A program made the position numbers and the translations under genes. DNA of 22,569 nt from PALSA-243 sp036268375 (GTDB lineage Bacteria > Acidobacteriota > Terriglobia > Bryobacterales > Bryobacteraceae): NCBI GenBank assembly GCA_036268375.1, contig DATAUH010000478.1, positions 1 through 22,569 on the forward strand, in the 5' to 3' direction. How positions within the stretch are numbered: position 1 is the stretch's first letter; every line of letters starts with the position of its first letter. Shown in pieces: positions 7,455-14,824 of the stretch. Under the pieces are notes generated by a model, which did no database searches, was not told where the DNA came from, and was given only the letters and a program-made list of their open reading frames with translations.

Positions 7455-8947
7455 AGCGGCTTCTCGCAATTTTTCTTTTTGTCTGCGCGTTCTCCGTCCC
7501 TGCGGCCGCGGCCACTGTGAATGTGAAGAGCCTCGACATGGGGAAGAACGTGCAGGTTTGGTACGTTGAAGACCACACCCTGCCGATGATCGCCCTGACG
7601 GCGGCGCTGCCCGCCGGTTCGGCCTACGACCCCAAGGACAAGCCAGGACTCGCAGCCTTCACGGCCGATCTGCTCAACGAAGGTGCTGGCAATCTCAAAT
7701 CTCAGGAATTTCAGGCGGCTCTCAGCAACAAGGCCATCCGCCTGAACATGACGCCGACGCGCGATTATCTCATCATCTCAATCGTCACTCTCTCCGAGAA
7801 CGCGAAAGAGGCGTTCCGACTGTTAGGACTCGCGCTCAGCCGTCCGCGCTTTGATAACGACGCGATCACGCGCGTCCGCGCGCAAATCATCGCGGCGCTG
7901 CAGCAGGAAGACGAGGATCCGCAGGACCTCGCCTCCAAAGGCTTCATGAACACCTTCATGGGCGGCCATCCCTATGCTCATCCGATCAACGGCACGATTG
8001 CCTCGATTTCGCGCATCAATCGCAACGACGTAAAAACGTTCGCGCGCGAGCACTGGGTGCGGAATGGACTGAAAATATCTGTTTCCGGCGACGTGGATCC
8101 GGAAACGCTGAAAGTGCTCATCGGCAGCGCATTCGGGCAGTTGCCGGCGAAGTGGGCGCCGCCTGTTCCGCCGGTGACGCACATGGGCGAGCCCGGTGTG
8201 CATGTGATTCCCCTGCACGTGCCGCAGCCGACGGCAGTGTTCGGCTTGCCCGGAATTTTGCGCAGCGATTGCGATTTCATTCCCGCCTATGTGGCGAATT
8301 ATATCCTCGGCGGCGGCGGCTTCTCCTCGCGGCTGATGCAGGAGGTGCGCGAGAAGCGCGGCCTCACCTACGGCATCAGCAGCTCGCTCGACACCTTGCG
8401 CAAGGCGGGCATTTTCGCGGTGCAGGTGGCGACGCGCGCCGATGCCATGCAGCAGACCATCGATGTGGTGCGCGCAACCATGAAGGATTTTGCGGCGAAC
8501 GGCGCCACCGACAAGGAATTGGCGGACGCCAAGACCTACATTACCGGCTCATTTCCCTTGGCGTTCTCCTCGAATAGCGGCATCGTCACCCAGCTGAATT
8601 CATTCCAGCGTGTGGGCCTTCCCATCGGCTACATTGCGAAGCGCAACGCGCTGATCAACGCGGTGACAGTGGAGGACGTGAGGCGGGTGGCGAAGCGCCT
8701 CTTCAATGCGAACAAGATAACGATTGTCGTGGGCGGCACCATGCAGGCCGGTCCCGCGCGAGCCAAACCATTGCCCGGCGGCGGCAAGCCGCCCGCACCG
8801 GCAGAACCACCGGCCAAGCCTGCGCCCCCCAAAACCACTGCGCCTGCGCCGAAGCCACCGCTTGCCTCTACCACTGCCGCCAAGCCCAAGGAACAGCGGC
8901 GCGGCAGCCCGGCGGCCGCAGCGCCGACCACCACGCCGCATCCCTGA
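7451..8947 (+). CDS. M16 family protein, non-catalytic partner subunit
   Basis: The 498-residue product starts at the ATG overlapping the upstream stop (ATGA) and has a signal peptide (about residues 1-21, ending AAA). It has the M16 fold signatures, but the zinc site is absent: where HxxEH should stand there is AAFTADLLNEGAG. The C-terminal half keeps VREKRGLTY (299-307), whose Arg and Tyr in partner subunits help hold substrate in the active site of the catalytic chain. This is the usual division of labour in bacterial M16B heterodimers. From about residue 434 to the end the protein is a Pro/Ala/Lys-rich tail of about 65 residues, not part of the M16 fold and probably disordered; it may tether the complex in the envelope. 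Confidence 0.9.
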   Translation: MKRLLAIFLFVCAFSVPAAAATVNVKSLDMGKNVQVWYVEDHTLPMIALTAALPAGSAYDPKDKPGLAAFTADLLNEGAGNLKSQEFQAALSNKAIRLNMTPTRDYLIISIVTLSENAKEAFRLLGLALSRPRFDNDAITRVRAQIIAALQQEDEDPQDLASKGFMNTFMGGHPYAHPINGTIASISRINRNDVKTFAREHWVRNGLKISVSGDVDPETLKVLIGSAFGQLPAKWAPPVPPVTHMGEPGVHVIPLHVPQPTAVFGLPGILRSDCDFIPAYVANYILGGGGFSSRLMQEVREKRGLTYGISSSLDTLRKAGIFAVQVATRADAMQQTIDVVRATMKDFAANGATDKELADAKTYITGSFPLAFSSNSGIVTQLNSFQRVGLPIGYIAKRNALINAVTVEDVRRVAKRLFNANKITIVVGGTMQAGPARAKPLPGGGKPPAPAEPPAKPAPPKTTAPAPKPPLASTTAAKPKEQRRGSPAAAAPTTTPHP

Positions 8948-9008
8948 TCCTGTTGACGGATGCGGAGCTGCACCGAAGCAGGGGCGTGGCTCTGCTACAT
9001 TGCAGCGG

Positions 9009-10817
9009 ATGAGCGCCGAATCGCGAAACCGCATCCGCAAGCTGGGCGAGGGGACTATCAATCGCATCGCCGCCGGCGAGGTGGTGGAACGCCCCGCGAG
9101 CGCCGTGAAAGAGCTGGTCGAGAATGCACTGGATGCGGGTGCATGCCACATCGGTGTCGCGACCTCGAACGGCGGCGCCGATTTCATACTGGTGGAAGAT
9201 GACGGGCATGGCATGCAGGCGCGCGAGCTGCGTCTGGCGGTCGAACGTCACGCTACCTCGAAGCTTCCCGTGGCGGATGGTGAAGACGATCTGTCGCGCA
9301 TCGCCACGCTTGGCTTTCGCGGCGAGGCGCTGCCCGCCATCGGCGCGGTGGGGCGGCTGTCGATCGCCAGTCGCAGAAACGATGGCGAAGCGCATGAAAT
9401 TCGAGTGGAAGGCGGCGATGCATCCGGGCCAGCGCCGTGCGCTTTTCGCGGGCCGGGGCAATGCGGAACGCGCGTCGAAGTGCGGGAGCTTTTCTTTGCG
9501 ACGCCGGCACGGCTGAAGTTTCTCAAATCTGCGCGCTCGGAAGACCTTGCAACTCTGGATGTGGTGAAGCGCCTCGCGATGGCGCGGCCCGATGTTGCCT
9601 TCACGCTCACGATGGACGGCCGCCTTGTGCTGTCGCTGGAGGCGCAGTCTGACCTTTTCAGCGGCCGCCTCACCCGGCTCGGACAAATGATGGGGCGCGA
9701 TTTCGCCGATAACGCCATCGCGATCGATGCCCGGCGCGAAGGCGTTCGCATCGGCGGCTTCGCGGGCCTGCCCACTTACAACCGCGCCAATTCCGCGATG
9801 CAGTTCCTTGTCGTCAATGGACGCCCGGTGCGTGACAAGCTGCTGATCGGCGCGGTGCGCGGGGCTTATGCCGATTATCTCGCGCGTGACCGTTATCCGG
9901 CGCTGGCGCTGTTCCTTGATTGCGATCCGGTTTTTGTGGATGTGAACGTGCATCCGGCGAAAACCGAAGTGCGCTTCCGCGATTCCGGCCTGGTGCGCGG
10001 GCTGATTGTCTCGTCGCTGAAGGCAGCGCTGCACGAGGCCGCCCACCGCGCCTCGACGACTGTTTCCGGCGAGGCTCTGGCCGTGTTGCGGCCTCAAGTC
10101 CTGCCGCATGTTCATCCTTGGCCCGGCGGACTGAATGATCCCGCCCGCGAATATCGAGCGCCATTGTTTTCAGGCGAAGGGCCAGGGATTGCAGCGGCGC
10201 GGGTGGAGCAGGAGCAAGATACTCCGCCTACAGAGCATTTGCCGCTCGGGGTAGCGCGCGCGCAACTTCACGAGAACTACATTGTGGCGCAAACCGAAAA
10301 TAGCGTCGTCATCGTCGATCAGCACGCCGCGCATGAGCGCATCGTCTACGAACGCATGAAAAAGGCGCTGGCGAATGGCGGGGTGGCGCGCCAGCCGTTG
10401 CTCATTCCCGAAGTGGTATCGCTTGATCCCGCGGAAGTGGGCCGGCTCGCCTCGCACGCAGATGAACTCGCCGAACTAGGATTGGTGCTAGAGCCGTTTG
10501 GACCGGATGCATTGATGGTGCGCGAAACGCCCGCATTACTGGGGCAAATCGACGCCGCCGCCTTGCTGCGCGATCTCGCGGACGAATTGGCTGAAGCCGG
10601 CGTGGCAACGTCTCTGAAAGAGCGGCTCGATCATGTCGCCGCCACGCTCGCCTGCCATACCTCCGTGCGCTCCGGGCGCAGGTTGAACGCAGAGGAGATG
10701 AACGCGTTGCTGCGCGAAATGGAGCGTACGCCGCACTCCGGCCAGTGCAATCACGGCCGTCCCACTTACGTGGAACTGAAGCTCGCCGATATCGAGCGCC
10801 TGTTCGGCCGAAGATAG
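9009..10817 (+). CDS. mutL: DNA mismatch repair protein MutL (endonuclease type)
   Basis: This 602-residue protein couples mismatch recognition by MutS to strand incision. The N-terminal GHL ATPase domain shows IAAGEVVERPASAVKEL, ENALDAGA, VEDDGHGM, RHATSK and LGFRGEAL in order. The C-terminal domain carries the endonuclease metal motif DQHAAHERIVYE, with Asp437, His439, Glu443 and Glu448, plus ACHTSVRSG (Cys549) and CNHGRP (Cys580, His582). MutL of this type nicks DNA itself and is expected in species without MutH. The ATG at 9009 begins a typical MutL N-terminus (RIRKLGEGTINRIAAGEV); the longer open frame upstream lies inside the M16 gene in another phase. The 61-base gap after the M16 gene shows no convincing promoter, so read-through is possible. 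Confidence 0.97.
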   Translation: MSAESRNRIRKLGEGTINRIAAGEVVERPASAVKELVENALDAGACHIGVATSNGGADFILVEDDGHGMQARELRLAVERHATSKLPVADGEDDLSRIATLGFRGEALPAIGAVGRLSIASRRNDGEAHEIRVEGGDASGPAPCAFRGPGQCGTRVEVRELFFATPARLKFLKSARSEDLATLDVVKRLAMARPDVAFTLTMDGRLVLSLEAQSDLFSGRLTRLGQMMGRDFADNAIAIDARREGVRIGGFAGLPTYNRANSAMQFLVVNGRPVRDKLLIGAVRGAYADYLARDRYPALALFLDCDPVFVDVNVHPAKTEVRFRDSGLVRGLIVSSLKAALHEAAHRASTTVSGEALAVLRPQVLPHVHPWPGGLNDPAREYRAPLFSGEGPGIAAARVEQEQDTPPTEHLPLGVARAQLHENYIVAQTENSVVIVDQHAAHERIVYERMKKALANGGVARQPLLIPEVVSLDPAEVGRLASHADELAELGLVLEPFGPDALMVRETPALLGQIDAAALLRDLADELAEAGVATSLKERLDHVAATLACHTSVRSGRRLNAEEMNALLREMERTPHSGQCNHGRPTYVELKLADIERLFGRR

Positions 10818-10981
10818 CAGCCGTCCGTCAGGGGTTCGCTGGGTTTCGCCGGGTTGGCGTAGAATGGGCCAGGCAATTACAATGCCGGCGGTGGCGCGAG
10901 TTTGCGCGCGATCTCACAGTCGGGTCCATGCATGCGATTTGGCATCGCTCTGTGCTTCACGCGCGATAGTATTGAACCGGA

Positions 10982-11620
10982 ATGAACCTGCGACAAACAG
11001 AAACAGCACTTTCTGAAGCGCAGCCGGACGCGAAATCCGAAGAATTGCGGCCCATCCGGATTATTCTCATCCGCCATGGACGCCCGGCGCTACCGATTGC
11101 GCCCCGCACATGTCACCGCGGCTTTCGGGAATACATCGACGCCTATGAAAAAGCCGGCCTCGATCCGAAAGATGCTCCGCCAGAAGACCTTCAGGATTTG
11201 ATCGCAGAACTGGGTATGATTTTCACAAGCGAGAGACAGCGCGCGCATGAGAGCGCGAAGGCCTTGGCGCCCAGGGCGGAGTTGATCATCGATCCGCTGT
11301 TCGCCGAAGCGCCGCTGGCGAGCCCTCGCATTCCGCTTTTGCGGATGCGCGTGGCGAAATGGGCAGTGGTCGCCCGCGTGCTGTGGTATGCGGGGTACCA
11401 TCCCGACATCGAGAATTACCGAAAAGCGAAGCACCGAGCGGCCAACGCCACCGAAATCCTACTGCAACGAGCGAGGATCGACGGCGTGGTGGCGCTGGTC
11501 GCGCATGGCTATTTTAACTTCCTGATTGGGCGCGACTTGGGACGCCGCGGCTTTCGAAAGTTGGGAGTACACCGGGCTCGCTTTTGGAATGCCGTTGTAT
11601 ACGAAAAACGCGATGCCTAG
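10982..11620 (+). CDS. Histidine phosphatase family protein (phosphoglycerate-mutase-like)
   Basis: The 212-residue protein has the branch 1 histidine phosphatase motifs. LIRHGRP (residues 29-35) supplies Arg31 and the phospho-accepting His32. TSERQRAHESA (82-92) supplies the second phosphate-binding Arg, Glu109 is in the place of the proton donor, and VAHGYF carries His175. It is a cytoplasmic phosphatase or mutase; its substrate cannot be read from sequence. About 24 polar residues precede the domain, and no strong ribosome binding site marks the start, so an alternative start is possible. It lies 164 bases after mutL in the same direction and is convergent with the next gene; the two stop codons share the palindrome CTAG. 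Confidence 0.85.
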   Translation: MNLRQTETALSEAQPDAKSEELRPIRIILIRHGRPALPIAPRTCHRGFREYIDAYEKAGLDPKDAPPEDLQDLIAELGMIFTSERQRAHESAKALAPRAELIIDPLFAEAPLASPRIPLLRMRVAKWAVVARVLWYAGYHPDIENYRKAKHRAANATEILLQRARIDGVVALVAHGYFNFLIGRDLGRRGFRKLGVHRARFWNAVVYEKRDA

Positions 11621-12033
11621 CGCTGTTGTGGCTGTGCCGACTGCTTGTCCGGTTCGGATCTCTGCATCAGCTTGGCTTCGCGCTTCTGCCGCTTCTTATC
11701 CAGCAGATTTTCACGCACGCTCGCCGGCAGGCGGTTCCATTTCGCTTGAAGCTCCACCGTTTTAGCCTGCTTTTGCTGATCGGTCATGGCGAGCCATTTG
11801 GCCTTGAGCCAACCGCGCCGCTGATCCTTCGGCAGCGCCTTCATGTGTGCCCGCTCCTCCTGACGCCACATCATCTTCAATTCTTTGGCCAGCCGGAGAC
11901 CATGGTGATGCCGATACGCGCCGCTTTCGACAGCAGGGTGACCCGGACGCGAGCCCGCGTTGTCGGTGGCCAAGGCACCGGTCGTAGCCAGAGCGATCGC
12001 AACTCCGGAAAAACATAGCGCGCGAAATGACAT
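11617..12033 (-). CDS. Small basic exported protein, DUF3106-like helical repeat (tentative)
   Basis: I place the start at 12033, where an ATG follows AGAAGGAG at 7 bases; a longer frame to 12066 has no such site. The 138-residue product has a signal peptide (about residues 1-22, ending ALA). The mature part is rich in Lys, Arg, Gln and Trp and predicted helical. It repeats a Leu-Pro/Ser-x-x-Gln-Arg-x-x-x-Leu spacing, as in LPKDQRRGWLKAKW and LPASVRENLLDKK, which resembles DUF3106/Spy-like periplasmic proteins. No enzymatic motif is visible. It is not coupled to the capsule-like genes upstream on the same strand (133-base gap). The role is unknown; a periplasmic stress or chaperone-like function would be a guess. 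Confidence 0.65.
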   Translation of the reverse strand: MSFRALCFSGVAIALATTGALATDNAGSRPGHPAVESGAYRHHHGLRLAKELKMMWRQEERAHMKALPKDQRRGWLKAKWLAMTDQQKQAKTVELQAKWNRLPASVRENLLDKKRQKREAKLMQRSEPDKQSAQPQQR

Positions 12034-12040
12034 GCGTATT

Positions 12041-12048
12041 CTCCTTCT
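12041..12048 (-). promoter_or_regulatory. Ribosome binding site fixing the start at 12033
   Basis: On the minus strand AGAAGGAG stands 7 bases before the ATG. Just upstream lies a small inverted repeat GGCGCT-A-AGCGCC (12049-12061) in the 5' leader, of unknown meaning. Confidence 0.7.
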
Positions 12049-12166
12049 GGCGCTAAGCGCCGCCATGCCCTCTCATGGAAAGCTATGAAGGTTTAAATGC
12101 GGCATTTTTAAGTCGCGCAAATAAACGCAGAAGCAATGTTGCAGCGTCGATCCGATGGCAATTCGC

Positions 12167-13093
12167 CTAGGTTTTGCTGTGATCCCGAACGTTCGACCAC
12201 ATCAAGAAACCAACAGCATAGCCCAACGCCATCAAGAGAGTGATGCCCGCGATATCCAGTATGCGTTCAGGGCGCGTCGCGTTGGTAGGAAGGTTGGGTG
12301 TAGCGACCGGAATAATAAAGATCTGCTGTGAATTGGCCGCGCCGGCCGCCGTCGCGAGAGCCGACTGCGCCGCCGACAGCCGAATTTCGGCGACTTGCTG
12401 CTCATAGGGAATCCTGGCGGCCTGGACCGCCTTCACCGCGTTGCCAAGTTCGTCCCGCGCGAACTTCATGGTTTGACCTTGCATCAGGGCAGACTGCGAA
12501 TTCATGAACTTTTGACACTGCGCGACAATCTCCTTGCCGATCGCTTGGGAGCGGCGCGCATCGTAATCGAGTACCGTTATGGTCAGCAGACTGTTGACGG
12601 TATCAGGCTCGATATCGAGCATGTTTTGGTAGAACTGAAGAAATGCTTCGTCGCTCGATGGCCACCAGAGCCGCCAAAACGGATTGCGATCTGGCGACGA
12701 ATAAATTTTGCGAAGGTGAAATTTCTGATCCAGAATCTTCAGCATGTCTGGCGAAATGATGTATTGATAAAGTTGCTCGACCTGGCTGGCGCCAGCTGAG
12801 GTTCCCAAGACGCCGCTGAGAATCGAACTCGCGCCGGAGGCGATAGAAGATTTGGTCTGCACGGTCACAATCGTCGCGGACACGTACATGGATTCCGCAA
12901 AAACGAAGTAATAAATGGTAGCCAAGCATACTGTGGCTGCCATCACGGTCCAGAATGAAATGCGGCGGCCGATCTGGGCGGAGGTTTCCCGGAACTGTCT
13001 CCACAGCCGTGACAGTAGGTCTTGCGCCCCTGCAGGGCGCGCATAGTCGTCTGCTTCCGGCACAATGGACGTTCTCGAATAGGTGCTGGCCAA
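12167..13093 (-). CDS. KpsE/Wzz-like polysaccharide co-polymerase, shortened coiled coil
   Basis: The 308-residue inner-membrane protein has the layout of capsule export co-polymerases: a cytosolic N-terminus, membrane helix 1 (about residues 46-66), a periplasmic domain, and helix 2 (about 279-299) after a PNLPTNATRPERIL segment. That segment matches the PNLP-x-x-x-x-x-PRRL sequence that precedes the last helix in KpsE/BexC/CtrB proteins. The family links the inner-membrane exporter to the outer-membrane channel. KpsE proteins are usually about 380 residues; here the coiled-coil hairpin is reduced to about 45 residues (211-256). The start appears to be TTG at 13093 with GGGAAGG 5 bases upstream; no ATG exists before the first membrane helix. 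It follows the ATPase-like gene by 55 bases, so it is probably in the same transcript. Confidence 0.8.
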   Translation of the reverse strand: MASTYSRTSIVPEADDYARPAGAQDLLSRLWRQFRETSAQIGRRISFWTVMAATVCLATIYYFVFAESMYVSATIVTVQTKSSIASGASSILSGVLGTSAGASQVEQLYQYIISPDMLKILDQKFHLRKIYSSPDRNPFWRLWWPSSDEAFLQFYQNMLDIEPDTVNSLLTITVLDYDARRSQAIGKEIVAQCQKFMNSQSALMQGQTMKFARDELGNAVKAVQAARIPYEQQVAEIRLSAAQSALATAAGAANSQQIFIIPVATPNLPTNATRPERILDIAGITLLMALGYAVGFLMWSNVRDHSKT

Positions 13094-13098
13094 TGTTG

Positions 13099-13105
13099 CC
13101 TTCCC
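13099..13105 (-). promoter_or_regulatory. Ribosome binding site supporting a TTG start (KpsE-like gene)
   Basis: GGGAAGG on the minus strand lies 5 bases before TTG at 13093-13091. The first in-frame ATG comes only inside membrane helix 1, so the rare TTG start is the best reading. Confidence 0.5.
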
Positions 13106-13148
13106 GTATCTTCTGCCGTGGACGCGCGATCGTAGACGTTAACCGGCC

Positions 13149-13865
13149 CTAGAAGAAGTCCTCGGCCGGGCGTTCATCATCCTCCGCAAACTCCTCCTCG
13201 TCGGCCGTTTTAGCGGTCCGTTTTGTCAGGCGTTCCAGGTGCTCCAACGCTGCATCCATATCCTCGTAAAGGACGGAGCCCGCTGGGTCCAGCACATACG
13301 CCTTGTCGCAGAACGGCTTGGCGGCTTTGCCACTGCATGCGGCTATCACCAGGCCGCTACGGTTCGCCAGCTCCGCAACCATTTCGTTGAATTTTTCCCG
13401 GTCTTCCTTTTCGCCAGCGCTGGTGTTGGTAAAGAGGTAAATGTCGAACGGAAGAGATATCCCCAGAGCGAACGCAAAGCGCGATGTCGCCGTTGAAGGG
13501 CAATGGTCAAGACGTTCGTCGGCAATGTCCTGAACGCGGGCGAGCTCGATCACTTCTGGAATAAAGGTGCGCTCATCCATCTCGTAAAGGCGGGCAATGA
13601 ATCGCGCATTCGCGACAAAGCTCTGGTGCTTGTGAAAGTAAGCGTTGCCTGGGATGGGCCACGAGATACTGCTGCCTCGAATAACGGAGCCGGCATCTGG
13701 CGGGTTCGCCGCACAGAGCGTGTCGAGAATTAAGACAAGGCTACTTTTGGAGGGCGCAAGGAGAGCGAGGCGGTCGCGCCTGTCAATTCGCAGGTTTATG
13801 CGGGTAAACGAGAGGGGCGCGAGCGTGCGTCGTGTTCTGACCGCGACGTTTCGAAATTCGATCAT
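13149..13865 (-). CDS. KpsT-like ABC ATPase homologue with all catalytic motifs lost
   Basis: The start is the ATG overlapping the permease stop (ATGA), which gives 238 residues, close to KpsT length; a frame running further upstream overlaps the permease. Fold-level matches to KpsT are clear: MIEFRNVAVR at the start, ISWP (67-70), FIARLY (89-94), FDIYL (140-144) and FCDKAYVL (186-192). Yet Walker A reads APSKSSLVL (37-45) instead of GRNGAGKST, the Q-loop Gln is His78, the SSGM signature is replaced by PSTAT (123-127), Walker B Asp-Glu is Thr146-Asn147, and the H-loop His is Cys177. The protein should neither bind nor hydrolyse ATP in the normal way. An acidic tail (about 222-238) ends it. 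The frame is clean, so it is probably a maintained pseudo-ATPase rather than a pseudogene. Confidence 0.85.
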   Translation of the reverse strand: MIEFRNVAVRTRRTLAPLSFTRINLRIDRRDRLALLAPSKSSLVLILDTLCAANPPDAGSVIRGSSISWPIPGNAYFHKHQSFVANARFIARLYEMDERTFIPEVIELARVQDIADERLDHCPSTATSRFAFALGISLPFDIYLFTNTSAGEKEDREKFNEMVAELANRSGLVIAACSGKAAKPFCDKAYVLDPAGSVLYEDMDAALEHLERLTKRTAKTADEEEFAEDDERPAEDFF

Positions 13866-14632
13866 ACCTTGGGGATCCGGCGCATATACCGCTCGACGAG
13901 AAGGCCCAACAAGAGCAGGCCTAAAGCGCATTCTGTGACATATGTGGGGCTCGCGATAGGTGACACATAGCCTTCGAACCATGCATCGCGCGTCATTTCT
14001 GTAACGTGCAGCAGCGGATTCCAGGTAAGATAAGGCCAAACCGTTATGGGTATCATCGTGATACAGAAGAACATCCCGGAGGCCATGCGAAGCGCGAAGC
14101 TCAGATATCCAACAAATTGCTTCATCGGGGGAAACACACGCACCAAGCCGCTGAAGAACAATCCCACGGCGGTCCCCAGGATCACGGAAGCCATGAGTGC
14201 CATGATGAGTTCAAGGATGTTCTGCGGCGGCCATACATTCTCGTAATCTGCGATCGCAATAGCGACGATCCAAAAAAGAAGAAAATACGTTGCAAAGGAC
14301 GCCACAATTGAGGCGAGCGTTAAGTCGAGCTCAGTAACACGTGGAAACGCCAGCAACTTCGATCGGCCCGCCGGAATAGTGAACGTCTTAATACCTGCAA
14401 AACAAAGGTACAGCGGGAACACACCCAAAACGTAGAACATGAGGGGCGTCATGCCGGCTGGCGAAGCGAGAGAGCCGAAAAATTTCCGGACGAGGCGAAA
14501 GCCGGCGATGAAAACCAAAGGCTCCAATATCACCCAGGCAAAGCCGTATTTGTAGCCTGCCATCTGCCCTTGCAGATTGTGGATGGCCAACGCCTTTACG
14601 ACGTTGAATTGCGTTCTTATCAACTGCGACAT
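13862..14632 (-). CDS. ABC-2 type permease, KpsM/Wzm-like
   Basis: The 256-residue membrane protein has six predicted helices, near residues 27-48, 62-85, 104-128, 140-165, 172-195 and 230-248. FAWVILEP (31-38) and WNPLLHVTEMTRDAW (204-218) match the conserved WAILEP and WNPLVHVVELSR segments of KpsM-type capsule exporters. In canonical transporters two such subunits form the inner-membrane path for lipid-linked polysaccharide. The short N-terminal segment that reads REIRTRFG in E. coli KpsM is HNLQGQMA here (18-25), with all charges gone, and this part lies at the ATPase interface. The stop overlaps the start of the ATPase-like gene by four bases. No clear Shine-Dalgarno run precedes the ATG. 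The substrate is unknown; a surface glycan is inferred from family. Confidence 0.88.
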   Translation of the reverse strand: MSQLIRTQFNVVKALAIHNLQGQMAGYKYGFAWVILEPLVFIAGFRLVRKFFGSLASPAGMTPLMFYVLGVFPLYLCFAGIKTFTIPAGRSKLLAFPRVTELDLTLASIVASFATYFLLFWIVAIAIADYENVWPPQNILELIMALMASVILGTAVGLFFSGLVRVFPPMKQFVGYLSFALRMASGMFFCITMIPITVWPYLTWNPLLHVTEMTRDAWFEGYVSPIASPTYVTECALGLLLLGLLVERYMRRIPKV

Positions 14633-14767
14633 GCGGGTATCCGGGCAAACTCAGCCGCCGGGAAACTAGGGCGATCGATTTCGTCAGACAATGGGTGAAG
14701 CCGCCGCGTGCTCGCTGCCGGAGCAATTCATCTTATATGACGCTGGCTCGTTACATATTGCCCAAAT

Positions 14768-14804
14768 ACGAACGGCACCCGGCCGTCAGCCGGATGCCGT
14801 TCGT
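14768..14804 (-). terminator. Hairpin terminator candidate after the Pro-rich protein gene
   Basis: A 16-base-pair inverted repeat with a 5-base loop (arms 14768-14783 and 14789-14804) lies 20 bases after the stop of the Pro-rich gene. In minus-strand RNA the only imperfect pair is a G-U wobble, while in plus-strand RNA it would be a C-A mismatch, so minus-strand transcription is favoured. The tail after the stem is AUUUGGG, only weakly U-rich. Confidence 0.6.
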
Positions 14805-14824
14805 CTTAACAATGATCGGACGTG

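Noticed and set aside
8953..9001. TTGACG before mutL as a promoter
   Set aside because: No acceptable -10 hexamer lies 16-18 bases downstream; the nearest TACATT is 37 bases away.
8868..10115. A 415-residue open frame antisense to mutL
   Set aside because: It lies fully opposite a strongly conserved MutL, has no recognisable motif, and long antisense frames are expected in GC-rich genes.
13149..13865. The KpsT-like gene as a pseudogene or sequencing error
   Set aside because: There is no frameshift or early stop, alignment to KpsT is gap-free around the motifs, length is normal, and the ATGA coupling is intact.
14732..14737. TATAAG on the minus strand as the -10 box of the permease operon
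   Set aside because: No -35 hexamer lies at a suitable distance, so it cannot be told from chance.
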